Part shown: piece by piece, positions 16,872 through 25,485 of the stretch
Layout: every line of letters begins with the position of its first letter
Position numbering within the stretch: the first letter of the stretch is position 1
Source: Streptomyces sp. SLBN-31
Lineage (GTDB): Bacteria > Actinomycetota > Actinomycetes > Streptomycetales > Streptomycetaceae
Assembly: GCF_006715395.1 (NCBI RefSeq)
Contig: NZ_VFNC01000003.1
Location: 620,001 to 684,000 of the forward strand
Direction: 5' to 3'
DNA: 64,000 nucleotides
Notes under the pieces: generated by a model
What the model was told of the DNA's origin: nothing
Seen by the model: only the letters and a program-made list of their open reading frames with translations
Databases searched by the model: none
Position numbers and translations under genes: made by a program

Positions 16872-19103
16872 GTGACACCGACCATCACCCCCCGCCGCGC
16901 ACGGGCGCTGGTGCTGCTGTTCCTGGCCGTGATCGGCGTACTCCTCGCCGGTGCCGGCCCGGCCTCCGCGCACGCCGCGCTCACCGGCAGCGACCCCGCG
17001 CAGGGGGTGGTGGTCGACAAGGCACCGACCCAGGTCACCCTCAGCTTCTCCGAGAAGGTCGCCACCTCCGCCGACTCCCTGCGCGTGCTCGACCCCAAGG
17101 GCAAGCGCGTCGACACCGGCAAACCGTCGAACACCAGCGGCACCTCGTACGCGGTGCAGCTGAAGAGCGGCCTGCCCGACGGGACCTACACCGTCTCCTG
17201 GCAGGTCGTCTCGGCGGACAGCCACCCCGTCGCCGGGGCCTTCACCTTCTCCATCGGCGCCCCCTCCCAGACCACCGTCTCGGTCTCCGGCGACACGGCC
17301 GGCGGCGGGGTCGTGGGCTGGCTGTACGGCTTCGGGCGGTACATGTCGTACGCCGGTTTCATCGTCATGGTCGGCGGCGGCGCCTTCGTGCTGGCCTTCT
17401 GGCAGCGCGGCTCGGGTGTGCGGCCCGTGCAGCGACTGGTGGTCTCCGGATGGGTGGCACTCACCTCGGCCACCCTCCTGCTGCTGCTCCTGCGCGGCTC
17501 CTACACCGGCTCCGGCAAGGTCGGCGACATCTTCGACCTGTCCCTGCTGGGGCAGGTGCTGCAGACCAAGACGGGCGCGGCGCTGGTCTCCCGGCTGCTG
17601 CTGCTCGCCGCGGCGGCGCTGTTCATCGCCGTGCTGTTCGGCGCCTATGACAAGCGCGAGGACGAGGAGAAGCGGGACCTGACGTTCGGGCTCGCGATCG
17701 GCGGGTTCGTGGTGTCCGCCGGCCTCGCGGCCAGCTGGGCGATGGCCGAGCACGCCTCGACCGGCCTCCAGCCGGGCATCGCGATGCCGGTCGACGTGGT
17801 CCATCTGCTCGCTGTCGCGGCCTGGCTGGGCGGGCTCACCGCCCTGCTGGTGGCGCTGTACCGCTCGAAGACACCGGTCGAGGCCGCCGCGGTACGGCGC
17901 TTCTCGACCGTCGCGTTCGGCAGCGTCCTGGCCCTCGTCGCGACCGGCGTCTACCAGTCCTGGCGCCAGCTGGGCTCCTGGTCGGCCTTCACCGACACGG
18001 CGTACGGGCAGCTGCTCCTCGCCAAGATCGGGCTCGTGGCGCTGCTCGTCGGCATCGCGTCGATCTCCCGGCGCTGGACGGGACGGCTCGGGGACGCGGT
18101 TGCGGTGAGCCCGGGGGAGAGCGAGGCGTCGGAGGAATCGGCCGACGGTCCGGCCGGGCGTGAGACGCCCTCCGGGCTGGACGAGACCGCCGGGCGGCAC
18201 GCGGCCTCCGGGAACGGGGAGGCGGCCTTCGGGCATGAGGCGGCGGCCTCCGGGAACGAGGCGGCGGCTGAAGGCGCGCCTCGGCGGAAGGAGCCGGCGG
18301 CCGCTCGCGCGGGGGGCGGCTCGACGAAGGCGGCGTCGGGGGCGGCGGGCTCAGGAGCCGGAGTCGGCTCAGGGGCCGGAGCGGGCTCAGGGGTCGGAGC
18401 GGAGGGCGATCACGACTCCGTGGCCTCCGGCGGGTCCGAGGGGTCCGGCGACCTCCCCGCCACCGGCGACGCAGAGGCCACCGGTGGAGCTTCCGAGTCC
18501 CCCGCCGACTCCCGGCGTGCCGCCCAGCTCGCCCGGCAGCGAGCCGCCGTGGACAGCGCCCGGCAGAAGCGCGAGCGCGACGCCGACCCCGACCGCTTCG
18601 GGCTGCGGCGCTCCGTGCTCGCGGAGGCGGCGGTGGCCGTCGTCCTGCTCGCCGTCACCACCGTGCTGACGCAGACCGAACCCGGCCGCACCGAGCAGGA
18701 GGCCAAGGCGGCCACCTCTGCGTCCTCCTCTTCCTCCTCCTCGTCGGCGGACTCCTCATCAGGGGCGGTGACGTTGACCATGCCCTTCGACACGGGCGGC
18801 ACCGACGGCAAGGGCGTCGTGTCGGTCGACCTGGACCCCGCGCGCGTGGGCGGCAACGAGATGCACGTCTACGTCACCCGGACCAACGGGCGCGGCTTCG
18901 ACATCCCCGAGGTGAAGGTCGCCCTCACCCTGGAGGCGAAGAAGATCGGGCCGCTGCCCGTCACCCCGGACCACGTCGCCACCGGTCACTGGGCGGCAAG
19001 CGACGTGCAGATCCCCATGGCGGGCGACTGGAAGGTCGCGGTGACCGTGCGCACCTCCGACATCGACCAGGTGACCGTCTCCAAGAACGCGCAGATCGGC
19101 TGA
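16872..19103 (+). CDS. CopC-CopD fusion with a long linker and C-terminal extracellular domain
   Basis: A 743-residue protein. After the signal peptide comes a CopC domain with mature N-terminal His (HAALTGSDPAQG) and the HPVAGAF His (to about 135). A CopD-like membrane domain of about eight helices follows (about 150-405). Residues 408-575 are a low-complexity Ala/Gly/Glu/Ser linker, encoded partly by tandem Gly-Ser-Gly-Ala repeats near 18350-18400. A further membrane helix follows (about 583-600) and then a Ser-rich spacer. The protein ends in an extracellular Ig-like or YtkA-like domain (about 637-743). It probably brings copper across the membrane or senses it. The linker is unusually long for the family. 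It is coupled with ecuC (15 bp) and dtpA (8 bp). Confidence 0.9.
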   Translation: MTPTITPRRARALVLLFLAVIGVLLAGAGPASAHAALTGSDPAQGVVVDKAPTQVTLSFSEKVATSADSLRVLDPKGKRVDTGKPSNTSGTSYAVQLKSGLPDGTYTVSWQVVSADSHPVAGAFTFSIGAPSQTTVSVSGDTAGGGVVGWLYGFGRYMSYAGFIVMVGGGAFVLAFWQRGSGVRPVQRLVVSGWVALTSATLLLLLLRGSYTGSGKVGDIFDLSLLGQVLQTKTGAALVSRLLLLAAAALFIAVLFGAYDKREDEEKRDLTFGLAIGGFVVSAGLAASWAMAEHASTGLQPGIAMPVDVVHLLAVAAWLGGLTALLVALYRSKTPVEAAAVRRFSTVAFGSVLALVATGVYQSWRQLGSWSAFTDTAYGQLLLAKIGLVALLVGIASISRRWTGRLGDAVAVSPGESEASEESADGPAGRETPSGLDETAGRHAASGNGEAAFGHEAAASGNEAAAEGAPRRKEPAAARAGGGSTKAASGAAGSGAGVGSGAGAGSGVGAEGDHDSVASGGSEGSGDLPATGDAEATGGASESPADSRRAAQLARQRAAVDSARQKRERDADPDRFGLRRSVLAEAAVAVVLLAVTTVLTQTEPGRTEQEAKAATSASSSSSSSSADSSSGAVTLTMPFDTGGTDGKGVVSVDLDPARVGGNEMHVYVTRTNGRGFDIPEVKVALTLEAKKIGPLPVTPDHVATGHWAASDVQIPMAGDWKVAVTVRTSDIDQVTVSKNAQIG

Positions 19104-19111
19104 ACCGCACC

Positions 19112-20401
19112 ATGCCCGAACAGTCCCTTCCGCAGGCACCCACCCCCGCCCGCACGGCTGCCTCACCGCAGACATCTCCCTCGCCCGGCGTCTCGCGCCG
19201 CGCCCTGCTCGGCTCCGCCGGCGCCACCGGCCTCGTGCTCGGCGCGGCGGGCGGTGCCGTGGGATACGCCGCCGCGCCCTCCCAGGCTGCTCCACTGAGC
19301 TCGATCGGCGCGAACATGGCAATGTTTCACGGGAAACATCAGCCCGGCATCACCGACGGCCTGCAGGCCACGGGCCATCTCGTCGCCTTCGACCTGACGC
19401 CGGGCGCCGGCCGCAGGGAAGCCGCCGCACTGCTGCGCCGCTGGTCCACGACGGCCGAACGGCTGATGGCCGGTGAATCGGCGTCGAGCGACGACACGGA
19501 CGTGGCGCGGGACGCGGGACCGTCCTCGCTGACCGTCACCTTCGGCTTCGGGCACAGCTTCTTCACCCGCACCGGCCTGGAGAAGCAGCGCCCGGTCTCC
19601 CTCGACCCGCTTCCCGACTTCTCCTCCGACCACCTCGACAGGGCCCGCAGCGACGGCGACCTGTGGGTGCAGATCGGCGCCGACGACGCCCTCGTCGCCT
19701 TCCACGCCCTGCGCGCGATCCAGAAGGACGCGGGCAGCGCGGCGAAGGTCCGCTGGCAGATGAACGGCTTCAACCGCACGCCGGGCGCCACGGCCCACCC
19801 CATGACGGCACGCAACCTCATGGGCCAGCTCGACGGCACCCGCAATCCGAGGCCGACGGACGCCGACTTCGACAAGCGGATCTTCGTGCCCGCCTCCGGC
19901 TCCGGCGACCCGGCCTGGATGGCGGGCGGCTCCTACGCCGTCGTACGCCGTATCCGCATGCTGCTCGACGACTGGGAGAAGCTCTCGCTCACCGCCCAGG
20001 AGAACGTCATCGGGCGCCGGAAGTCGAACGGGGCGCCTCTTTCGGGCGGCTCGGAGAAGACCGCGATGGACCTGGAGAAGACCGACGCCAAGGGCGACCT
20101 CGTCGTTCCCCTCAACGCCCATGCCCGCATCACCCGGCCCGACCAGAACGGCGGGGCGGCCATCCTGCGGCGCCCGTTCTCCTATCACGACGGGATCGAC
20201 GCCGACGGGGCGCCGGACGCGGGTCTGCTGTTCGTATGCTGGCAGGCGGACCCGCTGCGCGGCTTCGTCCCCCTGCAGCGCAAGCTCGACCGCGGTGACG
20301 CCCTGTCGAAGTACATCCGGCACGAGGCGAGCGGACTCTTCGCGGTGCCGGGCGGGGCGGCGAAGGGCGAGTTCGTGGGACAGCGGCTGCTGGAAGGGTG
20401 A
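19112..20401 (+). CDS. dtpA: Tat-exported DyP-type haem peroxidase (DtpA/EfeB-like)
   Basis: A 429-residue protein with a twin-arginine signal (SRRALLGSAGATGLVLG, near residues 29-46). The DyP features are the GxxDG motif in MGQLDGTRNP (catalytic Asp, about 239), proximal haem His in NAHARITRP (about 336) and distal Arg in ILRRPF (about 351). EfeB-type enzymes belong to ferrous uptake operons, but no efeU or efeO is present here. The neighbours are sco, ecuC and copC-copD. That arrangement matches S. lividans dtpA, whose product is required for maturation of the copper oxidase GlxA and for morphogenesis. The gene contains a one-mismatch parS sequence (19324-19337). Confidence 0.92.
   Translation: MPEQSLPQAPTPARTAASPQTSPSPGVSRRALLGSAGATGLVLGAAGGAVGYAAAPSQAAPLSSIGANMAMFHGKHQPGITDGLQATGHLVAFDLTPGAGRREAAALLRRWSTTAERLMAGESASSDDTDVARDAGPSSLTVTFGFGHSFFTRTGLEKQRPVSLDPLPDFSSDHLDRARSDGDLWVQIGADDALVAFHALRAIQKDAGSAAKVRWQMNGFNRTPGATAHPMTARNLMGQLDGTRNPRPTDADFDKRIFVPASGSGDPAWMAGGSYAVVRRIRMLLDDWEKLSLTAQENVIGRRKSNGAPLSGGSEKTAMDLEKTDAKGDLVVPLNAHARITRPDQNGGAAILRRPFSYHDGIDADGAPDAGLLFVCWQADPLRGFVPLQRKLDRGDALSKYIRHEASGLFAVPGGAAKGEFVGQRLLEG
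19324..19337. promoter_or_regulatory. parS-like site (one mismatch) inside dtpA
   Basis: GTTTCACGGGAAAC differs from the Streptomyces parS consensus GTTTCACGTGAAAC at one central base. It lies in codons encoding MFHGKH and may be fortuitous or a weak ParB site. Confidence 0.4.
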
Positions 20402-20434
20402 GCCGGGTCGCTTTGGGGCCATTAGGGTGAGGGC

Positions 20435-21367
20435 ATGCCAGCGAGCTACGCCTACCTCGGCCCCGAGGGCACCTTCACCGAAGTCGCCCTGCGCACGCTT
20501 CCCGAGGCGGCCACGCGGGAGCTGATCCCGTACGTGTCCGTGCAGTCCGCACTCGACGCGGTCCGCGCCGGCGAGGCCGAGGCCGCGTTCGTGCCGATCG
20601 AGAACTCCGTCGAGGGCGGGATCACCACCACCCTCGACGAGCTGGTCGCGGGCGCGCCGCTGATGATCTACCGCGAGGTGCTGCTGTCGATCACCTTCGC
20701 GCTGCTGGTCAGGCCGGGCACCGAGCTGTCCGACATCAAGACGGTCTCCGCCCACCCGGCCGCCCAGCCGCAGGTGCGCAACTGGCTCAGGAACAACCTC
20801 CCGGACGCCCACTGGGAGTCGGCCGCCTCGAACGCGGACGCCGCCCGCCTGGTACAGGAGGGGCAGTACGACGCCGCCTTCGCGGGCGAGTTCGCCGCCG
20901 CCCGTTACGGTCTCAAGGCCCTGGAGACCGGCATCCACGACGCCGAGAACGCGCAGACCCGTTTCGTGCTCGTCGGCCGGCCCGCCCGGCCCGCGGCGCC
21001 GACCGGCGCGGACAAGACGTCCGTGGTGCTGTGGCAGCGCGACGACCACCCCGGTGGCCTGCGCGATCTGCTGGGCGAGTTCGCCACCCGCGGCATCAAC
21101 CTCATGCTCCTTCAGTCCCGGCCGACCGGCGCGGGCATCGGCAACTACTGCTTCTGCATCGACGCCGAGGGCCACATCTCCGACCGGCGGGTGGCCGAGG
21201 CCCTGATGGGGCTCAAGCGGATCTGCCTGGAGGTGCGGTTCCTCGGCTCCTACCCGCGTGCCGACGCGGGCGTCGAGGATGTGGGGGCACCTCGGCTCGG
21301 GACGTCGGACGAGGAGTTCGTGGCGGCGTCGGACTGGGTGGCGCGCTGCCAGGACGGCCGGTTCTGA
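20435..21367 (+). CDS. pheA: Prephenate dehydratase
   Basis: A 310-residue monofunctional prephenate dehydratase, converting prephenate to phenylpyruvate in phenylalanine biosynthesis. The N-terminal catalytic domain starts YLGPEGTFTEVAL, contains ENSVEGGITTTLDEL, and ends with NAQTRFVLVG (the catalytic Thr-Arg-Phe, about residue 174). The ACT domain (about 190-285: HPGGLRDLLGEFATRGINL and the ESRP-like LLQSRPTG) should bind phenylalanine for feedback inhibition. A TAGGGT -10-like hexamer ends 6 bases before the ATG, which suggests a leaderless transcript. It is upstream of serS but separated from it by a DnaA-box-rich gap. Confidence 0.95.
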   Translation: MPASYAYLGPEGTFTEVALRTLPEAATRELIPYVSVQSALDAVRAGEAEAAFVPIENSVEGGITTTLDELVAGAPLMIYREVLLSITFALLVRPGTELSDIKTVSAHPAAQPQVRNWLRNNLPDAHWESAASNADAARLVQEGQYDAAFAGEFAAARYGLKALETGIHDAENAQTRFVLVGRPARPAAPTGADKTSVVLWQRDDHPGGLRDLLGEFATRGINLMLLQSRPTGAGIGNYCFCIDAEGHISDRRVAEALMGLKRICLEVRFLGSYPRADAGVEDVGAPRLGTSDEEFVAASDWVARCQDGRF

Positions 21368-21953
21368 CGGGCGGTGCTGACGGGTGGTTCCTACGGCGCT
21401 TCCGTGTGGGCTCGCCCCGCCCGACCGCGGTCTTACCTGCAGATTTTCGTTATCCACAGGAGTTATCCACAGGTTGGCTTCTCGACCTGGGGACAAGTCG
21501 ACAAGAACGTGCCGGTCAGTCGACAAATCGGCCTCTGGGCGGCTCCCGGGTTCACCGCCGCGCACATCACCCTTCGTCCACTCTTTTCCTTTGCGCAATC
21601 CTTTGGGGCGACCGGTTTCCACTCGAAAGTGCGGGTGAGTGAGGTTTGTCCTGGGAATCGTCCGGTTCACGGCCGTGTTTCGGAGTGATCAATTCCGAAA
21701 TCCACAGATCATCCACACAGCCTGTGGATAACTCTGCCGAGGGTGTGGACCGCTGTGGACAACCGCAGCCCAAGTCCCGTACCGCACAAGGGAATCGGGT
21801 CAACCGGGCGCCTGTCACCTGACCCGTCCCAGGGAGTGGGACACCTTTTATTGACACACCTCGCGATTGCCGCGTAACCGAACGTAAGACGCGAATGGGA
21901 ACCGAGGGGAATGGAGTCGTGAGGCGTATCCCCGCACCGGTAGCCTTGACCGC
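21368..21953. other. 586-bp intergenic region between pheA and serS
   Basis: Unusually AT-rich for this genome and non-coding. It carries the DnaA-box-like cluster annotated separately (21450-21762) and, close to serS, TTGACA at 21851-21856. A TAGCCT -10-like element lies immediately before the serS GTG. No protein-like frame is seen. Confidence 0.7.
21450..21762. promoter_or_regulatory. Cluster of DnaA-box-like 9-mers upstream of serS
   Basis: Perfect 9-mers are TTATCCACA at 21450-21458 and 21463-21471, its complement at 21723-21731, and TTGTCCACA (complement) at 21754-21762. One- or two-mismatch copies lie at 21698-21706, 21709-21717 and 21744-21752. The S. coelicolor DnaA box consensus is (T/C)(T/C)(G/A/C)TCCACA, and clusters outside oriC are known to titrate DnaA in Streptomyces. 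The pairs are closely spaced and in both orientations, and the region is non-coding, which supports a real binding cluster. Confidence 0.75.
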
Positions 21954-23231
21954 GTGATTGACCTTCGCCTGCTCCGTGAGGACCCCGACCGTGTGCGCGC
22001 GTCCCAGCGCGCCCGTGGAGAGGACGTCGCGCTCGTCGACTCCCTCCTGTCTGCCGACGAGCGGCGCAGGTCCTCCGGCGTCCGCTTCGACGAACTGCGT
22101 GCCGAGCAGAAGCAGCTCGGCAAGCTGATCCCCAAGGCGGCGGGTGACGAGAAGGCCGAGCTGCTGAAGAAGGCGAGCCAGCTCGCCGCCGACGTCAAGG
22201 CCGCCGACGCCGAGCGCGACGCGGCCGACACCGAGACCCAGGAGCTGCTGCTCCAGCTCGGCAACCTCGTCCACCCCGACGTGCCCGTCGGCGGCGAGGA
22301 GGACTTCGTCACCCTCGAGACACACGGCACGATCCGCGACTTCGGTGCCGAGGGCTTCGAGCCCAAGGACCACCTGGAACTCGGCACGCTCCTCGGCGCG
22401 ATCGACGTGGAGCGCGGCGCCAAGGTCTCCGGCTCCCGCTTCTACTTCCTCACCGGCGTCGGCGCCCTGCTGGAGCTCGCGCTGGTCAACGCCGCGATCG
22501 CCCAGGCCACGGCGGCCGGCTTCACGCCGATGCTGACGCCCGCCCTGGTCCGCCCCCAGTCGATGGCGGGCACCGGCTTCCTCGGCCAGGCCGCCCAGGA
22601 CGTCTACCGCCTCGACGCCGACGACCTGTACCTCGTCGGCACCTCCGAGGTCCCCCTCGCCGCCTACCACATGGACGAGATCCTCGACGCCGACCGCCTG
22701 CCGCTGCGCTACGCCGGCTTCTCGCCGTGCTTCCGCCGCGAGGCCGGCTCGCACGGCAAGGACACCCGGGGCATCTTCCGCGTCCACCAGTTCGACAAGG
22801 TGGAGATGTTCTCCTACGTCGCCCCGGAGGACTCGCAGGCCGAGCACCAGCGCCTGCTGCAGTGGGAGAAGGAGTGGCTGACCTCGCTGGAGCTGCCGTT
22901 CCGCGTCATCGACGTCGCCACCGGCGACCTCGGCTCCTCGGCCGCGCGCAAGTTCGACTGCGAGGCGTGGATCCCGACGCAGGGCAAGTACCGCGAGCTG
23001 ACGTCGACCTCGGACTGCACCGAGTTCCAGTCCCGCCGGCTGTCGATCCGCTTCCGTGACGGCAAGCAGGTCAAGCCGCTGGCGACGCTCAACGGCACGC
23101 TGTGCGCCGTACCGCGCACGATCGTGGCGATCCTGGAGAACCACCAGCAGGCCGACGGCTCCGTGTACGTGCCGCCGGTGCTGCGCCCGTACCTGGGCGG
23201 CCGGGAGGTCCTGGAGCCGGTCGCCAAGTGA
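21954..23231 (+). CDS. serS: Seryl-tRNA synthetase
   Basis: A 425-residue class II synthetase charging tRNA-Ser. The N-terminal coiled-coil arm (about 30-105, rich in Lys/Glu/Ala) contacts the long variable arm of tRNA-Ser. Motif 2 is [20 protein letters not shown] and the serine-binding [11 protein letters not shown] and [16 protein letters not shown] are present. Motif 3 is [16 protein letters not shown]. The GTG start follows TAGCCT plus 7 bases, consistent with a leaderless mRNA. The stop overlaps the following HAD gene by 4 bases (GTGA). Two tRNA-Ser genes lie in this window, at 2072 and 24087. Confidence 0.96.
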   Translation: MIDLRLLREDPDRVRASQRARGEDVALVDSLLSADERRRSSGVRFDELRAEQKQLGKLIPKAAGDEKAELLKKASQLAADVKAADAERDAADTETQELLLQLGNLVHPDVPVGGEEDFVTLETHGTIRDFGAEGFEPKDHLELGTLLGAIDVERGAKVSGSRFYFLTGVGALLELALVNAAIAQATAAGFTPMLTPALVRPQSMAGTGFLGQAAQDVYRLDADDLYLVGTSEVPLAAYHMDEILDADRLPLRYAGFSPCFRREAGSHGKDTRGIFRVHQFDKVEMFSYVAPEDSQAEHQRLLQWEKEWLTSLELPFRVIDVATGDLGSSAARKFDCEAWIPTQGKYRELTSTSDCTEFQSRRLSIRFRDGKQVKPLATLNGTLCAVPRTIVAILENHQQADGSVYVPPVLRPYLGGREVLEPVAK

Positions 23232-24028
23232 CCGACTTCCCCTTCCGGCTGGTCGCGACCGACCTCGACGGAACGCTGCTGCGCTCCGACGAGTCGGTCT
23301 CGCGCCGCACCCGTGACGCCCTCGCCGCGGCCGCCGCGGCGGGCGCCGCGCACATCGTCGTCACCGGGCGCGGAGCGCCGTGGACGCGGCACATCCTCGA
23401 CGACCTCGGTTACGACGGCCTCGCCGTCTGCGGCCAGGGCGCCCAGGTCTACGACGCCAAGGAGCACCGGCTGCTGACGTCCGTGACCCTGGACCGGCAG
23501 CTGGCGGGCGTCGCCCTGGCCAAGATCGAGGCGGAGGTCGGTCCGCTGCACCTGGCGGCGAGCCGGGACGGGCTGGACGGCGACGTGCTCGTGGGCCCGG
23601 GGTACGCCGTCACCGGCTCTCTTCCCGCGGTTCCCTTCACGGACGCGGCGGATCTGTGGGCCGCCCCGCTGAACAAGATCTACATACAGCATCCGACGCT
23701 CACCGACGACGAACTGGCCGAAGCGGCCCGCCGCGCCGCGGGCGGCTTCGTCACGGTGGCCATGGCGGGCGCGGGCATCGTGGAACTGCTGCCGCTCGGC
23801 CTGTCGAAGGCGACGGGGCTGTCCCTGGCGGCGCGCAGGCTCGGTGTGAAGGCGGCGCAGACCATCGCCTTCGGCGACATGCCGAACGACATCCCGATGT
23901 TCGCGTGGGCGGCTCGGGGCGTGGCGATGGCCAACGCGCACCAGGAACTGAAGGCGGTGGCGGACGAGGTGACGGCCTCCAACGAGGAGGACGGCATCGC
24001 GGTGGTGCTGGAGCGGTTGCTGGGCTGA
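23228..24028 (+). CDS. HAD superfamily (Cof-type) sugar-phosphate phosphatase
   Basis: A 266-residue Cof/HAD-IIB hydrolase. Motif I is [13 protein letters not shown] (nucleophile and acid Asp), motif II is the Thr in IVVTGRG, the conserved Lys lies in GLSKATGL, and motif IV is [12 protein letters not shown]. Substrates of this class are usually sugar or cofactor phosphates. The start overlaps the serS stop by 4 bases, so it is translationally coupled to serS. A clear hairpin terminator follows the stop. It is a paralogue of the gene at 34285-35154, which shares the TDLDGTLLR and GDMPND motifs. Confidence 0.92.
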   Translation: MTDFPFRLVATDLDGTLLRSDESVSRRTRDALAAAAAAGAAHIVVTGRGAPWTRHILDDLGYDGLAVCGQGAQVYDAKEHRLLTSVTLDRQLAGVALAKIEAEVGPLHLAASRDGLDGDVLVGPGYAVTGSLPAVPFTDAADLWAAPLNKIYIQHPTLTDDELAEAARRAAGGFVTVAMAGAGIVELLPLGLSKATGLSLAARRLGVKAAQTIAFGDMPNDIPMFAWAARGVAMANAHQELKAVADEVTASNEEDGIAVVLERLLG

Positions 24029-24029
24029 A

Positions 24030-24056
24030 CTGTCAGCCGCTGTAAGGGGCTGACAG
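24030..24056 (+). terminator. Terminator of the serS-HAD operon
   Basis: A perfect 9-bp stem (CTGTCAGCC / GGCTGACAG) with a 9-base loop starts 1 base after the HAD stop codon. Confidence 0.75.
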
Positions 24057-24065
24057 CCGCTTTCA

Positions 24066-24174
<109 letters not shown>

Positions 24175-24314
24175 GGGTGGGCGGCCCACGCGAGAGCGAC
24201 ATCGCGTGCTCGAAGCGGCCGCCCCGGACAGTTCCTGGGGGTGACTCGACGGTGGGTAACTACACCGGAGTCCTCACCGGACTGCCCTGACGGGAGCTGG
24301 ACGTATTGTCGTGC

Positions 24315-24431
24315 ATGGACATCGCCCGGCTCCTCTCCCAGAACGTGGCGCCGAAGTCGCCGTACCCGCGTACGGTTTCCGGCGGTGTGGACACAACCAT
24401 CGTGCCTGTACGACGAGTTGGACGCCACTGA
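24315..24431 (+). CDS. Possible 38-residue protein of unknown function
   Basis: ATG at 24315 opens a 38-codon frame (start MDIARLLSQNVAPKSPYPRT) ending in TGA at 24429. A TATTGT hexamer lies 6 bases before the ATG, which could be the -10 element of a leaderless transcript. The first ~24 codons show the strong G/C third-position bias of real Streptomyces genes and the rest less so. No RBS and no recognised domain. It may equally be chance sequence in the gap between tRNA-Ser and the next gene. Confidence 0.3.
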   Translation: MDIARLLSQNVAPKSPYPRTVSGGVDTTIVPVRRVGRH

Positions 24432-24475
24432 TTAAAAGGGGCCGTCGATCCCGTCCAAGGGGGCCGTCGATCACG

Positions 24476-24676
24476 CTACCGGCGCCGCCACTTGCGGCGA
24501 CGCGCCTTGCTGAAGAACCAGCCCGCCGGCGGCTCGTCGGAGCGCCACGGCTGTGGTTCGGGCTCCTCCGCGCGCCAGCGGGCGGCGAGCATACGGGCGC
24601 GGGCTGAGGGCTCGGTCGTCCCGGCGGACCGGATGAAGTCCTCGTCCAGGACCAGGTCGTCCCAGTCGTCTGCCAT
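24476..24676 (-). CDS. Small conserved hypothetical protein, acidic start and basic end
   Basis: A 66-residue protein beginning MADDWDDLVLDEDFIRSAGT with a strongly acidic first third and ending in FSKARRRKWRRR. I chose the ATG at 24676 because AGAGGA lies 6 bases upstream; another ATG two codons earlier sits directly on that RBS. The charge asymmetry suggests a small nucleic-acid- or protein-binding protein, but no family function is known to me. It lies about 80 bp downstream of the ABC transporter operon in the same direction and might be its last gene. Confidence 0.8.
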   Translation of the reverse strand: MADDWDDLVLDEDFIRSAGTTEPSARARMLAARWRAEEPEPQPWRSDEPPAGWFFSKARRRKWRRR

Positions 24677-24755
24677 CCCCATTCCTCTCAGCCCAGCCTT
24701 CCCTTTGCCCAGTGTGGCCGGACAGGGGTGAAGTGCCCGTCAGTAAAGGCGGCGT

Positions 24756-25475
24756 CTACTCCTCACCGGCCAGCGTCAGCGAGCGCAGCTTCTGCCCCGC
24801 GTACCAGGTGGCCAGGACCGTCACCGCGACCAGGAAAACCGTGGCGGTGGTCAGCCCGACGTCCGAGGTCACCAGGTCGCCGCCGGCCACCTTGTGGGCG
24901 ACGGCCAGCGACCACTGCTGGACGCTGAGGGTGCGCGCACCGGGCACCAGGGAGCCGAACAGCGCCTCCCAGACCAGCGCGTAGACGAGGCCGAAGACGA
25001 CCGCGTGCCGGGACACCGTGCCCAGCAGCAGGAACAGCGCCGCGTACGCGATGGACGACACCAGGGCGGCCACCGTGTAGGCGACGGCGATCTGCTGGCC
25101 GTTGCCGTTGAGGATGAAGCCGGCGATCAGCGTCGGCAGCGCCGAGAAGACCATGGTCACGGCGATCGCCACGATCAGCTTGGTGAAGATGATCGTCGGT
25201 CGTTTGATCGGCTTGGACAGCAGGTACACCACCGAGCCGTCGTCGATCTCCGGGCCGATCGCGCCGGTCCCGGCGATGACACCGATGATCGGCACCATCG
25301 TGGCGAGCGCGAGGCTGCCCAGCAGGTCCTTCGCCGTCTGGTCGTCGGCTCCGACGAGACCGCGCACGATCACGGAGATCACGATCAGCAGCAGCGGGAG
25401 CGCGCCCAGGATGAGGGCCCGGCGGCGGCCGAGCAGGGCCCGGTAGGTGAGTCGGGCGACTGTGGGGTCGTACAT
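24756..25475 (-). CDS. ABC-2 type transporter permease (NosY-like)
   Basis: A 239-residue membrane protein with about six hydrophobic helices (for example ALILGALPLLLIVISVIVRG, then segments near 62-80, 100-125, 138-160 and 210-225). It resembles NosY/ABC-2 permeases. The short start MYDPTVARLTYRALLGRRRA matches the cytosolic elbow helix of that family. It follows the ATPase gene by 10 bp and is the fourth gene of a coupled ABC operon transcribed leftwards. The substrate is unknown. Confidence 0.9.
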   Translation of the reverse strand: MYDPTVARLTYRALLGRRRALILGALPLLLIVISVIVRGLVGADDQTAKDLLGSLALATMVPIIGVIAGTGAIGPEIDDGSVVYLLSKPIKRPTIIFTKLIVAIAVTMVFSALPTLIAGFILNGNGQQIAVAYTVAALVSSIAYAALFLLLGTVSRHAVVFGLVYALVWEALFGSLVPGARTLSVQQWSLAVAHKVAGGDLVTSDVGLTTATVFLVAVTVLATWYAGQKLRSLTLAGEE

Positions 25476-25485
25476 CTTCGGCCTC

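Noticed and set aside
19112..20401. EfeB of an EfeUOB iron uptake operon
   Set aside because: No EfeU permease or EfeO is adjacent; the neighbours are copper chaperones, which fits DtpA better.
21954..22000. T-box or other tRNA-sensing leader for serS
   Set aside because: The start codon is only 7 bases from a -10-like TAGCCT, implying a leaderless transcript, and no T-box sequence (TGGNACCGCG-like) is present upstream.
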